DNA from: Sphaerotilus uruguayifluvii
GTDB lineage: Bacteria; Pseudomonadota; Gammaproteobacteria; Burkholderiales; Burkholderiaceae_C
Length of the DNA stretch: 64,000 nucleotides
NCBI RefSeq assembly: GCF_013294065.1
Contig: NZ_JABSNM010000011.1
Location: 62,001 to 126,000 of the forward strand
Direction: 5' to 3'
Numbering within the stretch: position 1 is the first letter of the stretch; each line of letters begins with the position of its first letter. This document shows positions 19,017-27,621 of this stretch, in pieces. The position numbers and the translations under genes were made by a program. The notes under the pieces are model-generated. The model had not been told where the DNA came from, did not search any database, and saw only the letters and a list, made by a program, of their open reading frames with translations.

Positions 19017-20993
19017 ATGACCACCACCATGTTTCGCGTCAGCGCGCTCGCGCTGGCGGCCGCTTCCATCCTGGCCGGCTGCGGCGGAGGCGGCAGCGAC
19101 GCCGGCTGCAGCAACTTCGCCAGCAGCTGCTCCAGCACGGACAGCCCCACCGGCAGCGGCCCCACGACCACCACGACCGCCAGCGCGAGCATCGTCGTGG
19201 CGATGTCGTCCGACAGCATCAGCGCCTCGACGCCCGGCACGGTGACCGCCCAGGCCAAGAACGCCGACGGCACCGCCGCCGCGGGCGTGCTGGTGACCTT
19301 CTCGGTGGCCAATGGCGCGGCCACCGTCGATGTCGCCCGCGTCAAGACCGACGCCAGCGGACAGGCGACGACGACGCTGCAGCCCGTCTCGGGCCAGGTC
19401 GGTGCCGATGTCGTCACCGCCAGCTTCACGCCCTCGGGCAGCAGCACCGCGCTGACCGCGCAGAAGGTCTTCACCGTCTCGGCGACCAATGTCAGCCTGA
19501 CCGCGGCCGCGGCCTCGCCGGCGAGCATCTCGTCCTACGGCGCCTCCGTGGTGACGGTCACCGTCAGCGGCGCCTCGTCCGCCTCGCCGGTGACGGTCAA
19601 CTTCTCGTCGACCTGCGCCACCGCCGGCAAGGCCGTGCTGTCGCCGGCCTCGATCACCGTGACCGGCTCCAGCGCCTCGACCACCTACCAGGACAAGGGC
19701 TGCGCGTCGACCGACCGCATCAGCGCCTCGCTCTCCGGCACCAGCCAGCAGAAGCAGGTCGATCTGGTGGTGGCCACGCCGATCGCGCAGTCGCTCGAGT
19801 TCGTCTCGGCCTCGCCGGACAAGATCTGCTTGGCCGGCAGCGGCTGTGCGATTTCTTCCCAGGTGTCTTTCAAGCTCAAGGATCCTTCCGGAGGCGTGAT
19901 TGCCAATCGCATGGTCGCGTTCTCTCTTGATATTCCGAATGTGGCCATCTTGGGCGCCACATCCCTGCCGACGGATGCCAACGGCGTTGTTACGGTTTCC
20001 GTGGCCGCCAAGTCCACGCCGACCCCGGTTCGTGTGCGTGCCAAGGTGCTGAACGCTGATGGTTCTGATGCCGTCTTGCCGACAGGGTCGCCGCTGATGA
20101 CTCTGTCGAATGTGCTGGCGATCAACGCCGGCCTGCCGACGCAGAACGCCTTCAGCTTCGCGGCCAGCGCCTACAACCCGGATGGCTGGAGCCGCGACGG
20201 CACCGAGAGCGACATCCGCGTGCAGCTCAACGACCGCTTCGCCAACCCGGTGCCCGATGGCACGGTCATCAGCTTCGTCGCCGAAGGCGCCAGCGTCATT
20301 CCGGCCAAGTGCTCGACCGTCAACGGGGTCTGCACGACCAAGTTCGTCACCAGCAACTACCGTCCGGCCGACGGTCGCGTGACCGTGCTGGCCTACGCGC
20401 AGGGCGAGGAGTCCTTCGTCGATGCCGACGGCGACCAGAAGTACACCGCCGGAGAGAACTTCGTCGACCTCGGTCCGGTGTTCGTCGACAGCAACGAGAA
20501 CAGCGTGATGGACAGCGCCAGCGGCGAGTACATCGCCGGCTCCGCCGCCAACGGCAGCTGGGACGGCAACACCTATGTGCGCCTGAGCCGGCTGTTCGTG
20601 CTCTCCGATGCCAGCCGGCCGCCGCGTCTGCAGGCGGACAGCTGCTCCGGCAGCGCGATCGGCGGCAGCAGCCGGCTGGTCTTCTCGCCGACCACCTCGT
20701 CGTGCCGCATCACGCAGATGATCTGCGTGCGCGACGCCAACACCGCGGCCGATGCGCTGGGCGGCAACCGCATTCCCGTGGGCGCGACGCTGGCGGTCTC
20801 GACCAAGGCCAAGGGCGCCTCGATCAAGATCGACAACAGCCCGATCACCAGCGGCACCGCGCCGACGACGCACCTGCTGACCGCCGAGCTCGACGACTGC
20901 ACCAAGGCGCTGGAGGCGCCCGGCGCGATCGACCTGACGATCAAGATGCCCAACGGCCAGAGCTACACCTACGACCTCGGCGGCATCAACTGA
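19017..20993 (+). CDS. Ig-like (Big_1-type) domain lipoprotein
   Basis: 658-residue predicted surface or periplasmic lipoprotein. The signal peptide ends in lipobox ILAGC (Cys22), then a Gly run and a Ser/Thr/Pro-rich linker. Repeating bacterial Ig-like units follow, each with an 'added protein freedom' pattern such as GVLVTFSVANGAATV..KTDASGQATTTL, GVIANRMVAFSLDIP..TDANGVVTVSV and PVPDGTVISFVAEGAS..VNGVCTTKFVTSNYRPADG. An acidic segment (SFVDADGDQKYTAGENF, then FVDSNENSVMDSASG) looks calcium-binding. The C-terminal region has several Cys pairs. Function unknown; adhesion or pilus-related roles are guesses from position. Bases about 19,840-20,110 use T-ending codons unlike the rest. Confidence 0.85.
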   Translation: MTTTMFRVSALALAAASILAGCGGGGSDAGCSNFASSCSSTDSPTGSGPTTTTTASASIVVAMSSDSISASTPGTVTAQAKNADGTAAAGVLVTFSVANGAATVDVARVKTDASGQATTTLQPVSGQVGADVVTASFTPSGSSTALTAQKVFTVSATNVSLTAAAASPASISSYGASVVTVTVSGASSASPVTVNFSSTCATAGKAVLSPASITVTGSSASTTYQDKGCASTDRISASLSGTSQQKQVDLVVATPIAQSLEFVSASPDKICLAGSGCAISSQVSFKLKDPSGGVIANRMVAFSLDIPNVAILGATSLPTDANGVVTVSVAAKSTPTPVRVRAKVLNADGSDAVLPTGSPLMTLSNVLAINAGLPTQNAFSFAASAYNPDGWSRDGTESDIRVQLNDRFANPVPDGTVISFVAEGASVIPAKCSTVNGVCTTKFVTSNYRPADGRVTVLAYAQGEESFVDADGDQKYTAGENFVDLGPVFVDSNENSVMDSASGEYIAGSAANGSWDGNTYVRLSRLFVLSDASRPPRLQADSCSGSAIGGSSRLVFSPTTSSCRITQMICVRDANTAADALGGNRIPVGATLAVSTKAKGASIKIDNSPITSGTAPTTHLLTAELDDCTKALEAPGAIDLTIKMPNGQSYTYDLGGIN

Positions 20994-21064
20994 TCCGCCG
21001 GGGGCGGCCGCGCCGGCCGCCTGCGGCTGTGCCCGAGCGAGCCGCGTTAGACTTGACGCCCGTG

Positions 21065-21095
21065 ACGGCGCCGGAACTCCGCGTTCCGGCGCCGT
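21065..21095 (+). terminator. strong hairpin between Ig-like gene and aroK
   Basis: Perfect 13-bp stem (ACGGCGCCGGAAC with its complement) and five-base loop TCCGC, then TCGCGTCTTTT. The T run begins about six bases late but the stem is very stable. It should end transcription from the Ig-like gene, so aroK probably has its own promoter or depends on read-through. Confidence 0.65.
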
Positions 21096-21137
21096 TCGCG
21101 TCTTTTCCCGACCTGTCCGACTTCCTCCCCCGCCCGC

Positions 21138-21755
21138 GTGTCTTCCATCTCGTCCGACGGGGGCGACCCCCGCGTCCGCCCCGGCTCCTCCGTCAGCCTT
21201 GTCGCCATGCCCGGCGCCGGCAAGTCCACCGCCGGCCGGCATCTCGCGGCCGCCCTGGGCTGGCGCTTCGTCGATGCCGACGTCGAGATCGAGCAGCGCA
21301 TCGGCATGTCGATCCGCGCCTACTTCGAGCGCGAGGGCGAGCAGGCCTTCCGCGACCTGGAGCAGCAGGTGATCGCCGAGCTGGTGCAGATCCGTCCGCC
21401 GATCGTGCTGGCCACCGGCGGCGGCTCGGTGCTGCGCGAGGCCAACCGCCGCGCGCTCAAGGAGAACTCGGTCGTCGTCTATCTGCGCGCCTCGCCGGAG
21501 GAGCTGTTTCGCCGGCTGCGCCACGACACCCAGCGCCCGCTGCTGCAGGTGGCCGACCCGCTGCGCAAGCTGCGCGAGCTCTACCGCGACCGCGACGCGT
21601 TCTACCGCGAGACCGCGCACTTCGTCATCGAGACCGGCCGCCCCTCGGTGCCGACGCTGGTCAACATGATCCTGATGCAGCTGGAGCTGGCCGGCGTCGT
21701 GCCCGACGACGAGCGGCCGCTGCCCGGCAGCCTGCCTTCCCGTTCCCGCCGCTGA
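21138..21755 (+). CDS. aroK: shikimate kinase
   Basis: 205-residue enzyme that phosphorylates shikimate at the 3-hydroxyl in aromatic amino-acid synthesis. P-loop AMPGAGKST (residues 23-31), [14 protein letters not shown] with the substrate Asp, FREGEQ-like [12 protein letters not shown], and [10 protein letters not shown] are all present. The start is GTG; no later start would keep the P-loop. The N- and C-termini are each about 10-15 residues longer than typical. aroB follows after 31 bases, the classic aroK-aroB pair. Confidence 0.93.
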   Translation: MSSISSDGGDPRVRPGSSVSLVAMPGAGKSTAGRHLAAALGWRFVDADVEIEQRIGMSIRAYFEREGEQAFRDLEQQVIAELVQIRPPIVLATGGGSVLREANRRALKENSVVVYLRASPEELFRRLRHDTQRPLLQVADPLRKLRELYRDRDAFYRETAHFVIETGRPSVPTLVNMILMQLELAGVVPDDERPLPGSLPSRSRR

Positions 21756-21786
21756 CCCGGCCGCCGACGACGCTCATCCGCCCGCC

Positions 21787-22917
21787 ATGATGCCGACGAC
21801 CTCCGCCGCTCCTTCCCCCGCCGCCCCGATCCGCGCGACCGTCCGCGTCGAGCTGGGCGATCGCAGCTACGACATCCTGATCGGCACCGGCCTGCTGGAC
21901 GATCCCGCAGCCTGGACCGGCCTGCCGAAGGCGCAGACCGCGATGATCGTCACCAACACCACCGTCGGGCCGCTGTACGCCGCCCGGCTGCAGGCGGCGC
22001 TGGCGCCGCACTACGCGCGGGTGCTGACGGTCGAGCTGCCCGACGGCGAGGCCTTCAAGGACGCCGCGACGCTCGAGCGCATCTACGACGCGCTGCTGGG
22101 CGCCACCTGCGACCGCAGGACGGTGCTGTTCGCGCTGGGCGGCGGCGTGGTCGGCGACATGACCGGCTTTGCCGCGGCCTGCTACATGCGCGGCGTGCCC
22201 TTCGTGCAGGTGCCCACGACGCTGCTGTCGCAGGTCGACTCGTCGGTCGGCGGCAAGACCGCGATCAACCACCCGCTCGGCAAGAACATGATCGGCGCGT
22301 TCTACCAGCCGGTGCGCGTGATCTGCGACCTCGACACGCTCGACACGCTGCCCGAGCGCGAGCTGTCGGCGGGACTGGCCGAGGTCATCAAGTACGGCCC
22401 GATCGCCGACGCCGACTTCCTCGCCTGGATCGAGGCGAACGTCGAGCGGCTGCGCGCGCGCGACAAGGCGGCGCTGGCGCAGGCGGTCAAGCGCTCCTGC
22501 GAGATCAAGGCGCAGGTGGTGGGCTGCGACGAGCGCGAGAGCGGCCTGCGCGCCATCCTGAACTTCGGCCACACCTTCGGCCACGCGATCGAGGCGGGCC
22601 TGGGCTACGGCGAGTGGCTGCACGGCGAGGCGGTCGGCTGCGGCATGGTCATGGCCGCCGACCTGTCGGCGCGGCTCGGCCTGATGCCGGCCGAGTTCGT
22701 CGCGCGGGTGCGGGTGCTGTGCGAGCGTGCCGGCCTGCCGGTGGTCGGCCCGGCCCTGGGGGCGGAGCGCTACCTGCAGCTGATGCAGATCGACAAGAAG
22801 TCCGAGGGCGGCGAGATCCGCTTCGTCGTCATCGACCGCCTCGGAAGTGCCCGGATGCAGGGCGCTCCTGAAGCGATGGTGCGCGAGGTGCTCGCGGCAC
22901 ACTGCAGCGCCGGCTGA
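21787..22917 (+). CDS. aroB: 3-dehydroquinate synthase
   Basis: 376-residue NAD- and metal-dependent enzyme converting DAHP to 3-dehydroquinate, step two of the shikimate pathway. NAD-binding [51 protein letters not shown] and the metal-ligand segment [12 protein letters not shown] are intact. Adjacent ATGs at 21787 and 21790 are both possible. It is translated with aroK; the sigma-factor gene starts 66 bases downstream. Confidence 0.95.
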   Translation: MMPTTSAAPSPAAPIRATVRVELGDRSYDILIGTGLLDDPAAWTGLPKAQTAMIVTNTTVGPLYAARLQAALAPHYARVLTVELPDGEAFKDAATLERIYDALLGATCDRRTVLFALGGGVVGDMTGFAAACYMRGVPFVQVPTTLLSQVDSSVGGKTAINHPLGKNMIGAFYQPVRVICDLDTLDTLPERELSAGLAEVIKYGPIADADFLAWIEANVERLRARDKAALAQAVKRSCEIKAQVVGCDERESGLRAILNFGHTFGHAIEAGLGYGEWLHGEAVGCGMVMAADLSARLGLMPAEFVARVRVLCERAGLPVVGPALGAERYLQLMQIDKKSEGGEIRFVVIDRLGSARMQGAPEAMVREVLAAHCSAG

Positions 22918-22983
22918 CGGTCTGCCCGGGCCGGTTGGCCGGGTGCCGTTTCGCACGACCATTCCATCCGAGGAGTCCCGCCG

Positions 22984-23613
22984 ATGCCGAGCACGCCTGT
23001 CGACGCCTGGGCCCAGCGCAGCCACCGGCTGGCCGCCTGGCTGTCGCGCATCGCCCTGGGCGACCGCCAGGCCTTCGCGGCGCTCTACCGCGAGACCTCC
23101 GCGCATCTGTTTGGCGTCGTGCTGCGTATACAGCCTGACACAGCCCGCGCCGAGGACCTCTTGCAGGACATCTACATCAGCCTCTGGCAGTCCGCCGGAA
23201 GCTTCGACCCGCAGCGCAGCCAGCCGCTGACCTGGCTGACCAGCATCGCGCGCCATCGTGCGATCGACAGCCTGCGCCGCCGTCGCGGCGAGGTGCGCAC
23301 CGTCAGCCGTCATGTCGCCGACGACGAGGGCGACGAGGAGGGCGGCGACCTGCTGGCCGATCTGCCCGACGACGCGGCCGGGCCGCAGGAGCTGCTGCAC
23401 CAGGCGGCCGAGGCGCGCGAGCTCTCGCGCTGCGTGCAGGGGCTGTCGGCCGAGCAGCAGCAGTGCGTCGCGCTGGCCTATTACCAGGGGCTGTCGCACG
23501 CCGAGGTGGCCGAGCATCTCGCCCAGCCGCTGGGCACGGTCAAGAGCTGGGTGCGCCGCGCGCTGCTGGCGCTGAAGGACTGTCTGGGCCACGCGGTGGC
23601 CCGGGAGCGCTGA
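22984..23613 (+). CDS. ECF RNA polymerase sigma factor (SigK-like)
   Basis: 209-residue group 4 sigma factor. Region 2 covers about residues 28-95 (FAALYRETSAHLFGVVLRI, AEDLLQDIYISLWQSAGSF, PLTWLTSIARHRAIDSLRR). An acidic linker follows, then region 4 (LSAEQQQCVALAYYQGLSHAEVAEHLAQPLGTVKSWVRRALLAL), which reads the -35 element. It is followed one base later by an RskA-type anti-sigma gene, as in SigK/RskA pairs. It probably directs the downstream DUF4331-HupE genes. GAGGAG lies about 8 bases before the ATG. Confidence 0.92.
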   Translation: MPSTPVDAWAQRSHRLAAWLSRIALGDRQAFAALYRETSAHLFGVVLRIQPDTARAEDLLQDIYISLWQSAGSFDPQRSQPLTWLTSIARHRAIDSLRRRRGEVRTVSRHVADDEGDEEGGDLLADLPDDAAGPQELLHQAAEARELSRCVQGLSAEQQQCVALAYYQGLSHAEVAEHLAQPLGTVKSWVRRALLALKDCLGHAVARER

Positions 23614-23614
23614 G

Positions 23615-24340
23615 ATGGACTACGGACGACGCGAACGGGCCGACCGGCTGGCGGCGGCCTATGTGCTGGGCACGCTGCGCGGGCCCGCCCGCCGGCGCTT
23701 CGAGGCGCTGCTGCCGGCGCATCCGGCGCTGCGCGAGGCGGTCGAGGGCTGGCGGCTGCGGCTGGAGCCGATGTCGCAGAGCGTGGCGCCGGTCGCGCCG
23801 CCCGACCGGGTCTGGCAGCAGATCGAGCGGCGCCTGTTCGGCGAGCCGGCACCGGCGCCCGACGAGGCGCCCGCACGCTGGTGGCAGCAGCTGCTGCCGT
23901 GGCGCCTGCTCAGCGGCCTGGCGAGCGCGGCAGCGCTGGGCATGGCGGTGCTGATGCTGCAGCCGCCGCCCGCCGATTCGGACGGTGCGCCGATCGTGGT
24001 GCTGCTGGGGGCCAGCCCGAAGTCGGGCGGCGGATCGGGTGGCGGAGTGATGCACGCCAGCTTCGTCGCCAGCGTCAGCGCCGATGGCCAGGCCCTGGTG
24101 CTGCGTCCGATCGATCTGGTGCCGCTCGAGGCCGGGCGTGCGCTGGAGCTGTGGGCGCTGCCGGCCGACGGGGCGCCGCGCTCGCTCGGCCTGGTCGATG
24201 CGCACGGACAGACCGTGCTGCGCCGTGCCCGGCTGCTGGACGATACCCGCGCCTTCGCGATCAGCGTCGAGCCCGCCGGCGGATCGCCCACCGGCCAGCC
24301 GACCGGGCCGGTCGTCTCGGTCGGCCAGATCGACATCTGA
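23615..24340 (+). CDS. anti-sigma factor, RskA family
   Basis: 241-residue single-pass inner-membrane protein. The cytoplasmic N-terminal sigma-binding domain has RADRLAAAYVLGTLRGPARRRFEALL (about 7-33), typical of RskA-type anti-sigmas. One transmembrane helix lies at about 97-115, and the periplasmic RskA domain carries GRALELWALPADGAPRSLGLV and FAISVEPAGGSPTGQPTGPVV. It lacks the zinc-binding HxxxCxxC of ZAS anti-sigmas. It starts one base after the sigma gene. What periplasmic signal releases the sigma factor is unknown. Confidence 0.9.
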   Translation: MDYGRRERADRLAAAYVLGTLRGPARRRFEALLPAHPALREAVEGWRLRLEPMSQSVAPVAPPDRVWQQIERRLFGEPAPAPDEAPARWWQQLLPWRLLSGLASAAALGMAVLMLQPPPADSDGAPIVVLLGASPKSGGGSGGGVMHASFVASVSADGQALVLRPIDLVPLEAGRALELWALPADGAPRSLGLVDAHGQTVLRRARLLDDTRAFAISVEPAGGSPTGQPTGPVVSVGQIDI

Positions 24341-24408
24341 GTTCCGCCTCCGAGCCCGGCCTCCGGGCCGGATCGATCTCCCGAAAGACCCTGTTGAAAG
24401 AAGGGGCG

Positions 24409-24433
24409 CATCCGGTCTTCGCCGGGCTGCGTA
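24409..24433 (+). promoter_or_regulatory. possible ECF-type promoter upstream of DUF4331 gene
   Basis: CATCC (24409-24413), a 16-base spacer and CGTA (24430-24433) in the 168-base gap after the anti-sigma gene. SigK-type promoters described in actinobacteria have a CCATCC-like -35 box at similar spacing. This is a single by-eye match, so only suggestive. Confidence 0.22.
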
Positions 24434-24508
24434 GGGAAAGGACAGGCGCCGCACCGCGGCGACCGTCCCTCCCGACCCTCCCGCATCCGGCCCTGAAGGA
24501 GAACGATC

Positions 24509-26053
24509 TTGTCGACGACCCTGCAACGCATCGGCGGCCCGCTGGCCGCGATCCCGCTGGCCCTGACGCTGCTCGCCCCTGGCGCCCAGGCCTCCAGCCA
24601 CCGCGAGGCGCCCTTCATCACCACCGCCCCGAAGGTCGATGCCAGCGACTTCTACATGTTCCGCAGCTATGAGGCCGGCCGCTCCGACTTCGTCACGCTG
24701 ATCGCCAACTACCTGCCGCTGCAGGACGCCTACGGCGGCCCGAACTACTTCGCGCTCGATCCGAACGCGCTCTACGAGATCCACATCGACAACAACGGGG
24801 ACGCGAAGGAGGACCTGAGCTTCCAGTTCCGCTTCCGCAACACCCTGTCCAACGGCGGCGCCGGCACCAGCCTGAAGATCGGCGACCGCTCGGTCGGCAT
24901 TCCGCTGGTCCAGTCCGGCCAGGTCTCGCAGGTGGGCGACCCGAACCTGCAGCTGGCCGAGACCTATACCGTGCAGGTGGTGCGCGGCGACCGCCGCACC
25001 GGCACCCGCCAGGCGCTGACCCAGGTCGGCACCGGCAGCGAGACCTTTGCCAAGCCGGTCGACAACATCGGCGTCAAGACGATTCCCGACTACGCCGGCT
25101 ACGCCGCCAGGCATGTGCATGCGGTCGCGATTCCGGGCTGCGCGACGCCAGGGCGGATGTTTGTCGGCCAGCGCCAGGATCCGTTCGCGGTCAATCTCGG
25201 TCCGGTCTTCGACCTGGTCAACGCGCCGGTCTCGGTCATCACCGATCCGGCGCTGACCGGCGCGGTGCCCAACCCGCTCGGCGCGAAGAACGTCACCGCG
25301 ATCGCGCTGGAGATCCACCGCAGCTGCCTGACCCATGGCGACGACGTGATCGGCGGCTGGACCAGCGCCAGCCTGCGCCAGGCCCGGCTGATCGACGGCA
25401 GGCCCGGCAGCGGCCACCAGGCCAGCGAGCGCGCCGGCGGCGCCTGGACGCAGGTGTCGCGCCTGGGCATGCCCCTGGTCAACGAGGTGGTCATCGGGCT
25501 GAAGGACAAGGACCGCTTCAACGCCTCCAAGCCCTCGGGCGATGCGCAGTTCGCCGACTACGTGACCCATCCGACGCTGCCGGCGCTGCTGGAGATCGCG
25601 CTGAACCTGCCGAAGACCGCGCCGACCAACCTGCCGCGCACCGATCTGGTCACCACCTTCCTGACCGGCATCAAGGGCGTGAACCAGCCGAAGAACGTCG
25701 TCGCCTCGGAAATGCTGCGGCTGAACACCGGCATCGCGCCGGTGGCCTATGCCGAGCAGAACCGGCTCGGCATCGTCGGCAACCTGCTGGCCGGCGGCAA
25801 CGACAACGCCGGCTTTCCGAATGGCCGCCGGCCCAAGGACGATGTGGTCGACATCTCGCTGGTGGCGGTGATGGGCGGGCTGTGCCTGGCCAATGGCGAC
25901 ACCGACAAGCTCGGCTTCGGCTCGGCCTGCCGTCCGTCCGCGGTGCCGCTGGGCGCGACGGCGCTGAAGCTGCATGACGCGGTCGACCAGGCCGCGGTGC
26001 CGCTGCTGGCCGGCTTTCCCTACCTGAACACGCCGGTGCCCGGCAGCAAGTGA
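24509..26053 (+). CDS. DUF4331 family secreted protein
   Basis: 514-residue exported protein. A signal peptide of about 28 residues ends in GAQA, then the DUF4331 hallmark SSHREAPFITTAPKVDASDFYMF, ANYLPLQDAYGGPNYF, YEIHIDNNGDAKEDLSFQFRF and VVDISLVAVMGG. The start is TTG with AAGGAGA seven bases before it; no better start exists. Cys residues at the CATPG, RSCL and GLCL segments could form disulphides. The biochemical role of DUF4331 is unknown. Position after the sigma/anti-sigma pair suggests it is the main regulated product. Confidence 0.9.
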   Translation: MSTTLQRIGGPLAAIPLALTLLAPGAQASSHREAPFITTAPKVDASDFYMFRSYEAGRSDFVTLIANYLPLQDAYGGPNYFALDPNALYEIHIDNNGDAKEDLSFQFRFRNTLSNGGAGTSLKIGDRSVGIPLVQSGQVSQVGDPNLQLAETYTVQVVRGDRRTGTRQALTQVGTGSETFAKPVDNIGVKTIPDYAGYAARHVHAVAIPGCATPGRMFVGQRQDPFAVNLGPVFDLVNAPVSVITDPALTGAVPNPLGAKNVTAIALEIHRSCLTHGDDVIGGWTSASLRQARLIDGRPGSGHQASERAGGAWTQVSRLGMPLVNEVVIGLKDKDRFNASKPSGDAQFADYVTHPTLPALLEIALNLPKTAPTNLPRTDLVTTFLTGIKGVNQPKNVVASEMLRLNTGIAPVAYAEQNRLGIVGNLLAGGNDNAGFPNGRRPKDDVVDISLVAVMGGLCLANGDTDKLGFGSACRPSAVPLGATALKLHDAVDQAAVPLLAGFPYLNTPVPGSK

Positions 26054-26100
26054 GCCGCGAGGCGAACGCGCATTCCACCATCCTCATCCGGAGCATCACC

Positions 26101-26382
26101 ATGACCTCTTGCCTGTCCTGGCGCCACCGTGGCGGCCGCCTTCTGGGCGCGGCCGGCCTGGCCCTGCTGCTGGCGGCCTGCGGCGGCAGCGGCGACACCG
26201 CGGCCCATGCCGGCGCGACCGTCATCACCGAGGTGCCGGCCAGCGCCACCGTCTCGGCCGAGGCCTACAGCGGCTTCGCCTCGACGCTGGCGGCCCAGTC
26301 CGACGACACCGCCGAGCCGATCGATCTGGCGATGGTCGTGCCGCCGACCTCCGAGACCGCCGAGCCGGTCGAGCTGCGCTGA
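26101..26382 (+). CDS. small predicted lipoprotein, unknown function
   Basis: 93-residue protein with a basic N-terminus, a hydrophobic stretch and lipobox LLAAC (Cys near residue 26), then GGSGDTAAHAG and an acidic, Thr/Val/Glu-rich tail ending EPVELR. GGAG lies seven bases upstream of the chosen ATG; the longer frame from 26050 has no ribosome site. No known domain recognised. It sits between DUF4331 and the TPR-like gene in the same direction, so it is probably a co-regulated envelope component. Confidence 0.72.
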   Translation: MTSCLSWRHRGGRLLGAAGLALLLAACGGSGDTAAHAGATVITEVPASATVSAEAYSGFASTLAAQSDDTAEPIDLAMVVPPTSETAEPVELR

Positions 26383-26403
26383 GCGGCGCGGGGAGCTTGG
26401 CCG

Positions 26404-27621
26404 ATGCCCATCGCCTCGACATCGCTGCCCGCCCGGCCGGGCCGTGGCCTCGTGCTGGCGGGACTGCTGGTCCTGGCCGGTCCGCTGCAGGCGGCGCCGT
26501 TCACGCCTGCCTCCGACGAGGAGGTGGTCGAGCGGCTGCCGGCCCGGCCCGGCCTGGCCGAGCGCCGCGCCCGCGCCGAGCTGCAGCGCGATCCCTCGCG
26601 TCTGCCGCTGGCGCTGGCGGTGGCGCGCGAGGCGATCGACCGCGCCCGCCGCGAGGGCGATCCGCGCGAGTACGGCGCCGCGCAGGCCGCGCTGGCGCCG
26701 TGGTGGGCGCAGCGCGACGCACCGGCGCCGGTGCGGCTGCTGCGTGCCACGATCCTGCAGGCACGGCATGAGTTCGCGCCTGCGCTGCTCGACCTGCAGG
26801 CGCTGGCGGGCGACGCGTCGGTGCCGCTGGCGCTGCGGGCCCAGGCCGGGCTGACGCAGGTCGCGGTGCTGCAGGTGCAGGGTCGTCTGGCCGAGGCGGC
26901 GCGCGCCTGCCGCGCCCTGCAGGCGCCCGAGCTGGCGGCCGCCGGTGCGGGGCTGGCCCGGGCGGCCGAGGTCTGCGAGGCCGAGATCGACAGCCTGGCC
27001 GGCGGGGATCCGCGCCAGGCGGCACGGCGTCTGGAGGCGCTGGCGCGCCAGGCGCCGCAGGACCGCTGGCTGGCGCTGGTGCGCGGCGAACTGGCGGTGC
27101 GTCTGGGCGACGAGGCCCAGGCCGAGGCGCTGCTGCGGCAGGCGGCCGCTCCGGCGCAGGACCCGTATGCGATCGCCGCGCTGGCCGACTGGCTGCTCGA
27201 CCGCGGTCGCGCGGGCGAGGCGCTGGCGCTGGTCTCGACCGGACCGGCCGAGGCCGACGCGCTGCGGCTGCGCCGGCTGGTCGCGATGGCCCGGCTGAAG
27301 GATGCGCGGGTCGGCGACGAGCTGGCCCGCATGCGCGAGCAGCTGCAGACGGCGCGCCGGCGGGGCGAGCCCCACGCCCGCGAGGAAGCGCGGCTGGCGC
27401 TGGACGTGGAGGCCGATGCGCCGCGGGCCTGGGCGCTGGCGCGCGACAACTGGGCCTCGCAGCGCGAACCGGCCGACGCGGTGCTGCTGTGGCGCAGCGC
27501 ACGGGCGGCGGGCCGGTCCGACGAGGCCATGCGGCTGCTGCGGGCCTGGACGGCCGACCCTGCCCGGGTCGATCGGCGCCTGCGCGAGCCGACCGCAGCC
27601 CCGGCCCGGGAGGTCTCATGA
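26404..27621 (+). CDS. exported TPR-like repeat protein
   Basis: 405-residue protein with an N-terminal signal peptide (GLVLAGLLVLAGPLQAA, cut near residue 30), then helical repeats rich in Ala, Leu and Arg that resemble degenerate tetratricopeptide units (for example LTQVAVLQVQGRLAEAARACRAL, LAVRLGDEAQAEALLRQAA, LADWLLDRGRAGEALALV). Such proteins usually act as scaffolds. It overlaps hupE by ATGA and follows the small lipoprotein by 21 bases. No catalytic motif seen. Confidence 0.8.
   Translation: MPIASTSLPARPGRGLVLAGLLVLAGPLQAAPFTPASDEEVVERLPARPGLAERRARAELQRDPSRLPLALAVAREAIDRARREGDPREYGAAQAALAPWWAQRDAPAPVRLLRATILQARHEFAPALLDLQALAGDASVPLALRAQAGLTQVAVLQVQGRLAEAARACRALQAPELAAAGAGLARAAEVCEAEIDSLAGGDPRQAARRLEALARQAPQDRWLALVRGELAVRLGDEAQAEALLRQAAAPAQDPYAIAALADWLLDRGRAGEALALVSTGPAEADALRLRRLVAMARLKDARVGDELARMREQLQTARRRGEPHAREEARLALDVEADAPRAWALARDNWASQREPADAVLLWRSARAAGRSDEAMRLLRAWTADPARVDRRLREPTAAPAREVS

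Noticed and set aside
16556-19528. 990-codon minus-strand frame across pilP, pilQ and the Ig-like gene
   Set aside because: Crosses several conserved plus-strand genes; no recognisable domain.
18882-21620. 912-codon minus-strand frame over the Ig-like gene and aroK
   Set aside because: Composition-driven (Gly/Arg/Ala/His repeats) and opposite to genes with clear families.
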